Position numbers and translations under genes: made by a program. The notes under the pieces were generated by a model that saw only the letters and a program-made list of their open reading frames with translations, was not told the DNA's origin and did no database searches. DNA of 64,000 bases from an uncultured Prevotellaceae bacterium (GTDB lineage: Bacteria; Bacteroidota; Bacteroidia; Bacteroidales; Bacteroidaceae), in the NCBI GenBank assembly GCA_902776195.1, contig CACYPF010000023.1, forward strand, positions 17,189-81,188, given 5' to 3'. Shown here in pieces: positions 17,824 through 27,034 of this stretch (position 1 is its first letter; every line of letters begins with the position of its first letter).

Positions 17824-18900
17824 TTATCCAATGTTTTTACGGCGATAGAAATCAATATTCTCCTTTGTCAGCAGTTCGATAGGCATGTAGTTGACAGGCT
17901 CTACCTCTTTTTTCAGCACGATGGCGTTAAAGAGTGTCTCAATACAGGAATATCCCTGCATATACCCGTGCTGTGCAATGAGGAAGGAGATACTGCCTTG
18001 TCGCACACATTCCGCATTCTTGGGGACCATGTCATACCCCATGATCTGAATATTACGCCGGTTGGAACGTAACAGGTATTCACCCACCAGATGTGCCTTG
18101 GAGTTGAAGGTGATACAATGGTGGGTTTGCGGATGCTTGCTGAAAAAGTCGTCAAGGATAGCATCATAATTCTCACGCTTCTCGTCCAGTGAGAGGTTAA
18201 CCTCATTGATAGCCACCTCAGGGAAGTGGTCGTGCATATAATGGCGGAAACCCGTCTCACGGTTCTCTTGTTGTTTTGAGGCGACGTTGCCATTACGCAT
18301 CTGTTTCATCAGCATGATTTCCTTCTCATGGGGAGCCATCATCATCAACATGCGTGCTGCAAAATAACCGCTCGAGAAAGAGTCTTGTCCATAGAAGGAC
18401 AGCGGCTTGAGGTCGGGCATATAGGAGTCGAGCAGGATAAACGGAATGTCCTGTTCGTGCAACTGGTCAGTGAACTTACGGGTGACATCCAGTTTCGAGG
18501 GCACAATAATCACACCATCAGGCTCCTGTCTCAGACATTCATTGGTGACTTTCGAGAAAGTCTCGGTAGAGAACCGGTTGTAGTACATCATCTTCTGACT
18601 GACACGGAAGTCGCTGCGGCGTTCACAAGCATCAATGACACCTTCCTCCACCTCTTCCCAATAAGCCTCAGACTCATGCTTGGGAATAATGCAATAGAAG
18701 GTATATGATTTGTTGTAAGCGAGGGCTGAGGCGTACATATTGGGCTTGTAGTCCATTTCCTTTAAAGCCTTCTCCACCTTCTCCAATGCGGTCTTCGACA
18801 CGTTGGGGCGTTTATGAAGCACACGGTCTACCGTTCCGACGCTAACTCCGGCACGCTCAGCGATATCCTTGATTCTGATTTTACCAGTATCCATGTTCAT
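17824..18900 (-). CDS. LacI-family transcriptional regulator of the hexuronate genes
   Basis: A 358-residue regulator with a LacI-type helix-turn-helix at 8-55 (KDIAERAGVSVGTVDRVLHK, then the hinge region) and a periplasmic-binding-protein-like effector domain. The first ATG at 18900 is used; a second is two codons in. It is divergent from kdgK-eda and heads the uxaA operon, which strongly suggests that it controls both arms; KDG or a hexuronate is a plausible effector. A LacI-like operator lies in its own promoter. Confidence 0.9.
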   Translation of the reverse strand: MNMDTGKIRIKDIAERAGVSVGTVDRVLHKRPNVSKTALEKVEKALKEMDYKPNMYASALAYNKSYTFYCIIPKHESEAYWEEVEEGVIDACERRSDFRVSQKMMYYNRFSTETFSKVTNECLRQEPDGVIIVPSKLDVTRKFTDQLHEQDIPFILLDSYMPDLKPLSFYGQDSFSSGYFAARMLMMMAPHEKEIMLMKQMRNGNVASKQQENRETGFRHYMHDHFPEVAINEVNLSLDEKRENYDAILDDFFSKHPQTHHCITFNSKAHLVGEYLLRSNRRNIQIMGYDMVPKNAECVRQGSISFLIAQHGYMQGYSCIETLFNAIVLKKEVEPVNYMPIELLTKENIDFYRRKNIG

Positions 18901-18915
18901 TTGTTAATTTGAATG

Positions 18916-18943
18916 CAAAGATAGAGAAAAAAAAACGTTTACG
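18916..18943 (-). promoter_or_regulatory. lacI promoter with a LacI-type operator
   Basis: The minus strand reads TATCTTTG (18916-18923), 15 nt before the lacI start. Between its -33 and -7 regions lies AAACGTTT (18933-18940), with GTAAACGTTT on the minus strand, the usual CG-centred form of a LacI-family operator. Confidence 0.55.
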
Positions 18944-18973
18944 GAATTATTTAGGAATATTTTTGCCGATTAT

Positions 18974-19004
18974 TTTGGTATTTGGACATTTTGTGCTATC
19001 TTTG
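18974..19004 (+). promoter_or_regulatory. Consensus promoter of kdgK-eda
   Basis: TTTG at 18974-18977, exactly 19 bp, then TATCTTTG at 18997-19004: a perfect Bacteroidota promoter, with a 39-nt leader to the kdgK start. Confidence 0.85.
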
Positions 19005-19043
19005 CCAACTGAAAAGACGTAATTTTAATTAATACTAAAACAA

Positions 19044-20066
19044 ATGGCTAAAATTGTAACCTTAGGCGAGATTATGCTCCGCCTTTCTCCTAACGGTAAC
19101 GACCGTTTCATTCAGAGTGAATCATTCCGTATTATTCCTGGTGGTGGTGAAGCAAATGTTGCTATCTCAGTGGCAAATTATGGTCATGAGGCTTATTTCG
19201 TGTCTAAACTGCCCAAGCATGAGATTGGTCAGATTGCTGTGAATGCCATGCGCCGTTATGGTGTGAACACTGATTTCATCGCCCGTGGTGGTGACCGTGT
19301 TGGTCTGTATTATGCAGAGACAGGTGCCTCTATGCGTCCTTCAAAGGTGATCTACGACCGTGCTCATTCTGCTATCGCTGAGGCTGATCCCTCAGACTTC
19401 GATTTCGATAAGATTATGGAAGGTGCCGCATGGTTCCACTGGTCTGGTATTACTCCTGCCATCTCCGACAAGGCTGCAGAGTTGACCAAGCTTGCCTGTG
19501 AGGCTGCCAAACGTCATGGCGTGACGGTTTCTGTAGACCTGAACTTCCGTAAGAAGCTGTGGACTTCTGAGAAGGCGATTTCTATTATGCGTCCTCTGAT
19601 GCAGTATGTGGATGTATGTATTGGTAACGAGGAGGATGCAGAACTCTGTCTCGGTTTCAAGCCTGAAGCCGATGTGGAAGGTGGTAAGACTGATGCTGCT
19701 GGTTATGAGGGCATCTTCAAGCAGATGAAGGAAGAGTTCGGCTTCAAGTATGTGGTATCTACCCTTCGTGAGTCATTCTCTGCTACTTTCAATGGTTGGA
19801 AGGCTTTGATTTATGATGGTAAGGAGTTCTATCAGTCTAAGCGTTACGAAATCAATCCAATCATTGACCGTGTTGGTGGTGGCGACTCCTTCTCCGGTGG
19901 TCTGATTCATGGCTTGCTCACCAAGCCGACTCAGGGTGAGGCTCTTGAGTTTGCTGTGGCTGCTTCCGCTCTGAAGCATACCATTAATGGTGACTTCAAT
20001 CTGGTAAGTGTTGAGGAAGTAGAGTCGCTTGCAGGTGGTAACGCAAGCGGACGCGTTCAGAGATAA
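19044..20066 (+). CDS. kdgK: 2-keto-3-deoxygluconate kinase (PfkB family)
   Basis: A 340-residue sugar kinase that phosphorylates KDG to KDPG. The PfkB family is shown by GGGEANVAISVANYG near residue 32 and by the C-terminal motif DRVGGGDSFSGGL, in which D281 is the catalytic base. The function assignment rests on its place between a divergent altronate dehydratase operon and KDPG aldolase; on sequence alone it could be another ribokinase-like enzyme. Codon use (many CGT, GGT) suggests good expression. Confidence 0.88.
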   Translation: MAKIVTLGEIMLRLSPNGNDRFIQSESFRIIPGGGEANVAISVANYGHEAYFVSKLPKHEIGQIAVNAMRRYGVNTDFIARGGDRVGLYYAETGASMRPSKVIYDRAHSAIAEADPSDFDFDKIMEGAAWFHWSGITPAISDKAAELTKLACEAAKRHGVTVSVDLNFRKKLWTSEKAISIMRPLMQYVDVCIGNEEDAELCLGFKPEADVEGGKTDAAGYEGIFKQMKEEFGFKYVVSTLRESFSATFNGWKALIYDGKEFYQSKRYEINPIIDRVGGGDSFSGGLIHGLLTKPTQGEALEFAVAASALKHTINGDFNLVSVEEVESLAGGNASGRVQR

Positions 20067-20103
20067 TATCGGAATAACGTAATCTCGAAATATCGAAAAA
20101 ATT

Positions 20104-20772
20104 ATGGCAAAATTTGATAAGATAGCCGTCCTGAAGAAAATCGGCGATACGGGTATGGTCCCCGTGTTCTATAATAAAGACCTGGAGACTTGTAAGAATG
20201 TGGTAAAGGCATGCTACGAGGGTGGCGTTCGTGCATTTGAGTTTACCAACCGTGGTGACTTTGCCCAGGAGGTATTCGGTGAATTGGTGAAGTGGGCGGA
20301 CAAGGAGTGCCCTGAGCTTGCCTTGGGTATCGGTTCAGTAGTGGATGCTCCCACCGCAGCCCTTTACATTCAGTTAGGTGCCTGCTTCGTGGTTGGGCCG
20401 CTGTTCAACCCCGACATTGCACCTGTCTGCAACCGTCGTCTTGTTCCCTACTGCCCAGGCTGCATGACCGTCAGTGAGATTGGTAAGGCACAGGAGTTGG
20501 GTTGCGACCTGACGAAGGTGTTCCCTGGTGATGTCGTTGGTCCTAACATGGTGAAAGGCTTGAAGGCTCCAATGCCTTGGTCTAAGATCATGGTGACAGG
20601 CGGTGTCGCTCCTGAGGAGGAGAACCTGCAGAAGTGGTTCAAGGCTGGCGTATATTGTGTCGGTATGGGCTCTAAGCTCTTCCCCTCTGACAAGGTAAAG
20701 GCTGGTGACTGGCAGTATGTAACCGACAAGTGCAAGGAGGCACTCGGTTATGTGGCTAAGGCTCGCGCTTAA
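20104..20772 (+). CDS. eda: KDPG/KHG aldolase
   Basis: A 222-residue class I aldolase that splits KDPG into pyruvate and glyceraldehyde-3-phosphate. The Schiff-base lysine is K138 in DLTKVFPGD, the catalytic Glu lies in RAFEFTNRG, and [11 protein letters not shown] forms the phosphate site. It follows kdgK by 37 nt, so they form an operon completing hexuronate catabolism. The intervening leader carries a CGAAATATCG motif also found before nifJ. The next gene starts within its last 23 nt. Confidence 0.93.
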   Translation: MAKFDKIAVLKKIGDTGMVPVFYNKDLETCKNVVKACYEGGVRAFEFTNRGDFAQEVFGELVKWADKECPELALGIGSVVDAPTAALYIQLGACFVVGPLFNPDIAPVCNRRLVPYCPGCMTVSEIGKAQELGCDLTKVFPGDVVGPNMVKGLKAPMPWSKIMVTGGVAPEEENLQKWFKAGVYCVGMGSKLFPSDKVKAGDWQYVTDKCKEALGYVAKARA

Positions 20773-23700
20773 TCTTACAGTCGTTATTCTTTTCTCAGCT
20801 TGTTCACCGTCCGACAAGGCAGCGGTGGACAAGCTGAATTCACGTTCTTATGCCTGTCACTATCGTCATATTGACTCTACAGCTTATTACGCCCAACAAG
20901 CCTATCATTTGTCGGAAAGCTATGCGGATGGAAAAGCGGAAGCACTCAACCATTTGGCTTTTGTCAGTATCGTACGGATGGACTATGCCCGTGCGGAGAA
21001 ACAACTGAGAGAAGCCATATCGTTGACCGACAATCAGATTGAGTTGTTTGTGGCAGAGGTACAACAGATGCGCCTCTGTCAGCGTCGTTCCCGTAACCGG
21101 GAGTTCTACGAGCATCGTGAGCGTGCTATCGGGTGCAGAAACCGTATTAACGAAGAGCGTCTTGCTTTGTCAGACCGTCAGTTCCGAAGACTCGTTTATG
21201 CCGAGAGTGAGTTTGCTATCGTCAACTCCACCTATTACTATTATGTAGGACTGGAACGGCAGTCTATAGAAGCATTACAAGAGGTTAATATGGATGAGAT
21301 ACGCCGTGATACGGCACAGTATCTCAACTATCTCTATAACGTGGGAGCAGGAGGTATCATCACGGAAGGAACGGATGATGATATCTATCGGGCGGAAGTG
21401 GAGAGTCTTGACCGTTGTCTGAGCATCTCCCAGCGTTATCACTATCCTTATTTCGAGGCGAATGCCAAAGAGGCACTTGCCGAGCATCTGGGAGACGTAG
21501 ACCTCGCCCAGGAGGCGTTGGAGGGTTTCCAGGCTTATGGTGATGTCTACCAGATAGCGGGTGCCTATCGTACCTTTGCCTCCTGCTTTCATGCCATGGG
21601 AGATAATGGACGGGCATTGGAATATTTGCATTATGCTTTGTCCGATAAGCGCATTAACCAGGCTCCTGACTTGGTGGCGAGTATCCGTGAACAGATGAGT
21701 GTGGCTTATTCTGCCGTTAATGATAAGCAGAACAGCGACCTCAATCGTAATATCTATATCGACCTGCAGGAACAGACTCGTCAGGACCGGGAGTTAGAGG
21801 CGCGGGCTGCCATGTATGATGAGGCAGCTGCCCAGCTCAACTGGATGATGGGTGCTGTGGTGATAGCTATCCTGCTCTTAGTATTCCTCTTGTGGTTGTT
21901 CAACCGGATGAGTAAGCGGGAGAAACAGAACAGTGAGTATGATGAGTTGTTGGAACTGAAGGCTGACGAAATCGCTGAGGCACAGTTGCGTGTTGAGAGA
22001 AATGAGCGTCGTCATCTGGAACAGCGTGCCAAGGTATCGATGGTCGTGAGCGTCACCCCGCTCATCGACCGGATTATTCATGAGATAAAATATATAGGCA
22101 CTATAGGAACTATAGATACTATAGGATCTATAGACTATATCCGTGAACTGACCGACCAGATTAACACACAGAATGACATCCTGACCCATTGGATACAGTT
22201 ACGGCAGGGAGAACTGAGCCTGCATATAGAGAGCTTCCCCATTCAGCCTCTTTTTGATATCCTTAGCCGCAGTAAGACGAGTTTCCAGATGAAAGGCATA
22301 GACCTGACAGTGGAGCCTTCTGATGCGGTAGTCAAGGCTGACCGCGTGCTGACGCTTTTCATGCTGAACACGCTGGCAGACAATGCCCGTAAGTTTACCG
22401 AGCAGGGTGGGAGGGTGAATATCTATGCCCAGGAGACTGCCGACTATGTGGAACTCTCCGTTGTGGATACGGGAAGAGGAATGTCTCAGGAAGAACTGGC
22501 ACAGGTGTTCAACCATCAGGTGAAGGGTGGACATGGTTTCGGCTTGATGAACTGTAAGGGCATTATTGAGAAATACCGTAAGATCAGTCAGATATTCCAG
22601 GTATGCCATCTTGCCGCTGAGAGCGAGGAAGGGAAGGGAAGCCGCTTCTTCTTTCGGTTGCCGAAGGGAATCAAGCGTATCATCCTCCTGCTGTTAATGT
22701 TCAGTACCTCCTCTCTCATGATGGATGTCTCTGCTCAGGACCATCTGTCGATGGCGCATGTCTTTGCCGACTCTGCCTATTTCTCCAATGTCAACGGTAC
22801 CTATGGCAAGACCTTGGAGTTTGCCGACTCCTGCCGTAAATACCTGAATGCGCATTATCTCCGGCAATATCCCAAAGGACACTTGCTGATGCAACGCCAG
22901 GGGAATACTTCCATGATGGCACCGGAGATACAATGGTTGCATGACAGTGTCAATACCAACTACCAGATTATCCTTGATATCCGTAACGAGAGTGCGGTGG
23001 CTGCCCTGGCACTCCATGAGTGGGAACTCTATGCCTATAATAATAAGGTGTACACCCAGCTCTTCAAGGAACTCTCTGCCGACAATACCCTTGCCGACTA
23101 TTGCCGTATGATGCAGCAGTCACAGTCTAACAAGCGTATCGCCATCATTTTGTTGATATTGATGCTGTTGTTGATCATACCAGCCTATTATATGCTCTAC
23201 TATCGTCACCGTCTTTACAACCGCTTCCGCAAGGAGCGAATGCAGAAGACCAATCTGGAGATGGCAGAGGATGAGTTGCGGAGAGCGGAACTGGAGGACA
23301 GCAACCTGCATGTGTCGAATGCCGTGTTGGACAACTGCTTGTCGACACTCAAGCATGAGACGATGTACTATCCCAGTCGTATCCGCCAACTTGCAGATAA
23401 GGGGGATACACAGTCGATGCTGGAGGTTGCCTCCTATTATCGCGAGCTCTATGGACTGTTGAGTGAACAGGCAATCCGTCAGACTGAGCAGGTAAAGCTG
23501 CATCTGAAGAAAGTGGACCTTTATGGACAGGAAGTACTGGGTGATGAGCACATGCTGCGTTATCTCTTTGAAATCCTGAAGGGGGAAGTGTCGGCAACAG
23601 TGAGAGACAGTCAGTATCTGCTCTATACCATCCGTCGCCCTGATTTGGTATTGACGGACGAGGAAGCTGCCAACCTGTTTACTCCCCAAATGGATAACAT

Positions 23701-23836
23701 TCCCTATCTGCTCTGCCGACAAATTGTCCGTGACCATGGAGAGGCGACTAACCGGCGTGGTTGTGGCATCTGGGCGGAAGTGGAAGATGGAACAACATGG
23801 ATAAAAATAACACTACCAAGATATGGAAAACTTTAA
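20750..23836 (+). CDS. Two-module membrane sensor kinase (DUF5112/DUF5113-like)
   Basis: A 1028-residue protein that appears to join two membrane sensor modules. It starts with a lipoprotein-type signal (ILFSAC), then a TPR-like periplasmic region to about 355, a helix near 360-385, a coiled coil, a dimerisation segment with H444 in RIIHEIKY, and a HATPase domain (N box [12 protein letters not shown] boxes DTGRGMS and GHGFGLMN). A second hydrophobic segment follows at about 643, a new extracytoplasmic region, a helix at about 793-815, and a C-terminal kinase-like part with H869 in LKHETMYY. The overlap with eda is accepted because only this start gives the signal peptide. It overlaps the regulator gene by 14 nt. 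Confidence 0.8.
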   Translation: MWLRLALNLTVVILFSACSPSDKAAVDKLNSRSYACHYRHIDSTAYYAQQAYHLSESYADGKAEALNHLAFVSIVRMDYARAEKQLREAISLTDNQIELFVAEVQQMRLCQRRSRNREFYEHRERAIGCRNRINEERLALSDRQFRRLVYAESEFAIVNSTYYYYVGLERQSIEALQEVNMDEIRRDTAQYLNYLYNVGAGGIITEGTDDDIYRAEVESLDRCLSISQRYHYPYFEANAKEALAEHLGDVDLAQEALEGFQAYGDVYQIAGAYRTFASCFHAMGDNGRALEYLHYALSDKRINQAPDLVASIREQMSVAYSAVNDKQNSDLNRNIYIDLQEQTRQDRELEARAAMYDEAAAQLNWMMGAVVIAILLLVFLLWLFNRMSKREKQNSEYDELLELKADEIAEAQLRVERNERRHLEQRAKVSMVVSVTPLIDRIIHEIKYIGTIGTIDTIGSIDYIRELTDQINTQNDILTHWIQLRQGELSLHIESFPIQPLFDILSRSKTSFQMKGIDLTVEPSDAVVKADRVLTLFMLNTLADNARKFTEQGGRVNIYAQETADYVELSVVDTGRGMSQEELAQVFNHQVKGGHGFGLMNCKGIIEKYRKISQIFQVCHLAAESEEGKGSRFFFRLPKGIKRIILLLLMFSTSSLMMDVSAQDHLSMAHVFADSAYFSNVNGTYGKTLEFADSCRKYLNAHYLRQYPKGHLLMQRQGNTSMMAPEIQWLHDSVNTNYQIILDIRNESAVAALALHEWELYAYNNKVYTQLFKELSADNTLADYCRMMQQSQSNKRIAIILLILMLLLIIPAYYMLYYRHRLYNRFRKERMQKTNLEMAEDELRRAELEDSNLHVSNAVLDNCLSTLKHETMYYPSRIRQLADKGDTQSMLEVASYYRELYGLLSEQAIRQTEQVKLHLKKVDLYGQEVLGDEHMLRYLFEILKGEVSATVRDSQYLLYTIRRPDLVLTDEEAANLFTPQMDNIPYLLCRQIVRDHGEATNRRGCGIWAEVEDGTTWIKITLPRYGKL

Positions 23837-24539
23837 GTTGATTATCGTTGAGGACGTGCCCCTCGAACTCAAAGGCACAGAGGGTATCATACGTCATGAG
23901 ATCCCTGAGGCAGAAATCATCGGTACTGCCAGTAACGAGGTAGAATACTGGCGGGTCATCAAACAACAGCAGCCCGATTTGGTGCTGCTTGACCTCGGAC
24001 TGGGCGGCTCCACCACGGTCGGTGTGGAGATATGCCGTCATACCAAAGAGTCATACCCGCAGGTGAAGGTGCTCATCTTCACCGGTGAGATCCTGAACGA
24101 GAAACTATGGGTTGACGTACTGGATGCCGGTGCCGACGGTATCATCCTCAAGAGCGGGGAACTGCTGACCCGTGCTGATGTCCGTGCCGTCATGGAAGGT
24201 AAGCAACTGGTGTTCAACGAACCCATTCTCAAGAAGATAGTGGAGCGCTTCAAACATGCGGTATCCTCCCAGCTGGCACGTCAGGAGGCTTTGGTCAATT
24301 ATGAGATAGATGAGTATGACGAGCGTTTCCTCCGTCATCTTGCTCTGGGTTACACCAAGGAACAGATCACAAACCTCCGTGGTATGCCTTTCGGGGTGAA
24401 GAGTCTGGAGAAACGACAGAACGAGCTGGTGCGTAAGCTGTTCCCCGGCGGGGAGAGTGTCAATGCTACCCGTCTCGTCGTCCGTGCGCTGGAACTCCGT
24501 ATCCTTGATATCGATAATCTGGAACCCGATACAGAATGA
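23823..24539 (+). CDS. Response regulator paired with the two-module kinase
   Basis: A 238-residue protein with an N-terminal receiver domain. The phospho-acceptor is D57 in LVLLDLGLGG, the switch Thr and Lys are in LIFTGE and GIILKSGE. The C-terminal half (about 150-238) is helical and contains YTKEQITNLRGMPFGVKSLE, which reads like a helix-turn-helix close to the LuxR/sigma-4 type, so DNA binding is likely. It overlaps the kinase by 14 nt and the next gene by 4 nt, a strong sign of a working unit. The target genes are unknown. Confidence 0.82.
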   Translation: MENFKLIIVEDVPLELKGTEGIIRHEIPEAEIIGTASNEVEYWRVIKQQQPDLVLLDLGLGGSTTVGVEICRHTKESYPQVKVLIFTGEILNEKLWVDVLDAGADGIILKSGELLTRADVRAVMEGKQLVFNEPILKKIVERFKHAVSSQLARQEALVNYEIDEYDERFLRHLALGYTKEQITNLRGMPFGVKSLEKRQNELVRKLFPGGESVNATRLVVRALELRILDIDNLEPDTE

Positions 24540-25123
24540 AACGAGTCCTTCCCTATATCGCCCTGTTCCTCTTCCTGGCAGAGATCGTCCTGATTCTCGT
24601 GTCATGGCTCATGAGCGCCGCACTGCCAACCAGTGGGGTGCGCTCTATGCTGTCGGGAGAGGGACTGCGCTGGTTTATGGGACATTTCGGTAATATCCTT
24701 GCCACTCCCCAGTTGTCATGGCTAATCCTTGGTGCCATAGCTCTTGGGTGTCTGAGATGCAGTGGTGTCTTTACCCATTCCTCTCCCCGCAGTTATCGGG
24801 AGCGTCGTGCCCTGTTGATAGGAGGAGGTGCCTTGTTGGTATGTATAATAGCCATTCTGCTTCTGACAGTCGTGCCCCATGCTGTCCTGCTGAGTGCCAC
24901 AGGTGACTACATCCCCTCGCCATTCTCCTATAGCCTGATACCTGTGTCATCGTTCAGCCTCTGTGTGTTCAGCATTGTCTATGGGGTTATTGCCGGTACC
25001 TTCCAGTCACTCCGTGACGTCTATGACTCCCTATTATATGGTATCCGATGGGCTGCTCCCTGTGTCTTTTTCTATATTTTATTAATCCAATTTTATGAGT
25101 CGCTGAGGTTCGTCTTCGGCTAA
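24536..25123 (+). CDS. Small multi-span membrane protein, AbgT-like N-terminal look
   Basis: A 195-residue inner-membrane protein with about five hydrophobic helices. The segment LSGEGLRWFMGHFGNILATP resembles the first part of AbgT (p-aminobenzoyl-glutamate) transporters, but the protein is less than half their length and ends cleanly (YESLRFVFG), so I regard it as a separate family of unknown role. It is coupled to the response regulator by a 4-nt overlap and could be an accessory to that signalling pair. Confidence 0.6.
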   Translation: MKRVLPYIALFLFLAEIVLILVSWLMSAALPTSGVRSMLSGEGLRWFMGHFGNILATPQLSWLILGAIALGCLRCSGVFTHSSPRSYRERRALLIGGGALLVCIIAILLLTVVPHAVLLSATGDYIPSPFSYSLIPVSSFSLCVFSIVYGVIAGTFQSLRDVYDSLLYGIRWAAPCVFFYILLIQFYESLRFVFG

Positions 25124-25135
25124 AACACTTATTTT

Positions 25136-25320
25136 TAGGTATCAAGGACAGCGGAGCGAAATTCATCGGTGCGGTCTCTACCGACGGCTATAACTTCAGT
25201 GACTCTGATGCTGTCGTTGATGGCAAGTTCATCGGTCTTCCTCTGGATGATGTCAATGAGGATGACAAGACGGATGGGCGTATCGACGCATGGATAGCAG
25301 CTATCTCACCTAATCTTTAA
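25136..25320 (+). pseudogene. fldA: Truncated flavodoxin gene (last third only)
   Basis: An open frame without a start codon ends at TAA 25318-25320. Its roughly 60 codons match the C-terminal third of long-chain flavodoxin: KDSGAKFIGAVSTDGYNFSD, DGKFIGLPLDDVNED and RIDAWIAAI. The FMN-binding N-terminal two thirds, about 110 residues, are absent; instead the fragment starts 13 nt after the preceding gene. The copy cannot make flavodoxin. The retained neighbour is DUF2023, which commonly sits next to fldA in Bacteroidota. Confidence 0.8.
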
Positions 25321-25333
25321 TCAAGCAAGGACT

Positions 25334-25699
25334 ATGACTCAGACGGAAATCATGCCTATCGACCTGAAAGTATTGATGAACCACATCTATGAATATAAGA
25401 AAGGTGTGCGTCAGATGATTCTCTTCACGATGAACAAGCGTTACGAGCAGTTTGCCACACAACGGCTGGAGCGGCAGAACATCCCGTATGTGCTGCAACC
25501 GGCAGGTAAGAACACGCTCAACTTGTATTTCGGCAAGAAGGAATGTCTGGATGCCATCCGTCTGATAGCCACACGTCCACTGAACGAGCTGACACCGGAG
25601 GAGGACTTTATCCTCGGTGCGATGCTGGGATACGACATCTGTGCCCAGTGTGAGCGGTATTGCGAGCGCAAGTGCCGTACCTGTCAGAAAGCTCAGTAG
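25334..25699 (+). CDS. DUF2023 family protein (flavodoxin-associated)
   Basis: A 121-residue soluble protein of DUF2023. It has a conserved body (MNHIYEYKKGVRQMILFT) and a Cys-rich C terminus, CAQCERYCERKCRTC, with six cysteines that could bind metal or an iron-sulphur centre. The family is usually encoded beside flavodoxin, and here it follows the flavodoxin remnant by 13 nt. Its role is not established. With the flavodoxin gene truncated, its own promoter may be missing, although read-through from the sensor operon is possible. Confidence 0.8.
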   Translation: MTQTEIMPIDLKVLMNHIYEYKKGVRQMILFTMNKRYEQFATQRLERQNIPYVLQPAGKNTLNLYFGKKECLDAIRLIATRPLNELTPEEDFILGAMLGYDICAQCERYCERKCRTCQKAQ

Positions 25700-25740
25700 G
25701 GTAGTGATATTCTTTTAGAAATTAATCATAAAGTTTTTTA

Positions 25741-25814
25741 CCCTTGCAACCGTTGCCACCTTGCAACACTGTCTGATAATCAGCGTGTTACGTGTGGCAA
25801 CGAGGTGACAAGGG
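25741..25814. repeat. Long imperfect hairpin after DUF2023
   Basis: CCCTTG/CAAGGG (25741-25746, 25809-25814) and CGTTGCCAC/GTGGCAACG (25751-25759, 25794-25802) form a two-part stem. It has no T-tract typical of a terminator. Bases 25815-26012 hold GAAGCCTTAGG-type degenerate repeats related to those near 11350, and I see no gene there. Confidence 0.5.
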
Positions 25815-26012
25815 TGACATCGAATAGCGGTTTTGACCTTAAAATGAGTAAAAAAACGAGGTGCTTCCTCCTTGCGCAGCCTTAGGCTCCATGGGTCGAA
25901 GCCTTAGGTGCCGATGGTCGAAGGTACGGGCTTCAAAGGTTGAAGCCTTAGGCATTGCAAATGAAAACAATATCATGCAGAATTGTAAATCAATTTAAAT
26001 TACTTTGTAATT

Positions 26013-26115
26013 CAATTTGATTTACTCAGTAATTCAATTTGATTTACTTTGCAAATCAATTTGATTTACAATGAAGGGAGGCATCCTTTACAATGGTTGT
26101 CGCTACTGGTGTCAA
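26013..26115. repeat. Dispersed repeat, copy B (103 bp)
   Basis: Identical to 11482-11584 except for one base, in the same orientation. Upstream an extra degenerate CAATTTAAATTAC unit is present at about 25990. The sequence continues into unrelated DNA at 26116. Confidence 0.8.
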
Positions 26116-26272
26116 GAGTAAGCGGCACCTCCTGCTGATGGAGGTGCCATAGCTGCTAATTTATTGATGAATTTTCTTAGGTTTTTGAAGGTCCTGATTG
26201 TCAATGGATGTCTCGGTGCATGACAGAATTGATTTTGTCACTAAAACATTCGTTTATCTGGTGGAAAATGTG

Positions 26273-26280
26273 TACCTTCG
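26273..26280 (+). promoter_or_regulatory. -7-like box before the DUF5715 gene
   Basis: TACCTTCG, a one-base variant of TAnnTTTG, lies 7 nt before the ATG at 26288, which supports that start over the longer open frame from 26198. Confidence 0.45.
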
Positions 26281-26287
26281 CAGCCAA

Positions 26288-27034
26288 ATGAAGATAACGA
26301 AGAATAAATATCTGTTGGGGTTTGCTGTTTCTGTGATACTTCTCGCTTTTGTCAAAATGATTTTTCCCAGTGTGGCAGAACCTCTTCAGCAGCATGAAGC
26401 AGTCGTAGTGCAGCCAGACGTTGACGATGCTCAGATAGTACTGAGTTCACGTTCAAATGTCATCTCCCGTCTTTCCACTAAAAAGAAACATCGTATCCGT
26501 GGTGTTAATAACTATCGAGAGGCATTTCCTGATAGTCAGGCGGTGCAAATCATGGCTGCCGAGAAATGGGGGGTGCGTCCTGTTAAGAATCGTGAGGATG
26601 CAGAGAGACGTAAGAAGGAGTTGGTATATGTGGGGTCCAATCCCTACTATCATGTAGACCCATTGTATAGCAGTATTCCGTATTTGGTACCTCGTGCAGC
26701 AGTACTCTTGCAAGATATCGGACAGGCATTCTACGACAGCCTGTACGTGAAAGGGGTTCCTTTTAATCAATTTATTGTCACCAGCGTGTTACGCTCAGAG
26801 TCCGATGTGGTAAAACTGCGCCGAAGAAACGGCAATGCGACGGAGCGCAGTTGTCATCTCTTCGGCACGACATTTGATATTTGCTATAACCGATATCATC
26901 CTGTCACTCAGCCTGTTCGCGATGATACGTTAAAGTGGGTGTTATGCGAGGTGCTAAGGGATATGCGTGAACAGGGACGCTGTTATATTAAGTATGAAGT
27001 GAAACAAGGTTGCTTCCACATGACCGTACGTTAA
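26288..27034 (+). CDS. DUF5715-like protein with an M15-peptidase-type motif
   Basis: A 248-residue protein with one N-terminal hydrophobic helix (about 8-25), so most of it is probably extracytoplasmic. H190 lies in SCHLFGTTFD, which fits the SxHxxGxxxD zinc motif of VanY/M15 D,D-carboxypeptidases, and a later E plus H (near GCFHM) could complete the site. This suggests peptidoglycan peptide trimming, but the family is uncharacterised to my knowledge. The shorter start is chosen because the -7 box would otherwise lie inside the coding region. Its TAA overlaps the thrC stop codon on the other strand. Confidence 0.7.
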   Translation: MKITKNKYLLGFAVSVILLAFVKMIFPSVAEPLQQHEAVVVQPDVDDAQIVLSSRSNVISRLSTKKKHRIRGVNNYREAFPDSQAVQIMAAEKWGVRPVKNREDAERRKKELVYVGSNPYYHVDPLYSSIPYLVPRAAVLLQDIGQAFYDSLYVKGVPFNQFIVTSVLRSESDVVKLRRRNGNATERSCHLFGTTFDICYNRYHPVTQPVRDDTLKWVLCEVLRDMREQGRCYIKYEVKQGCFHMTVR

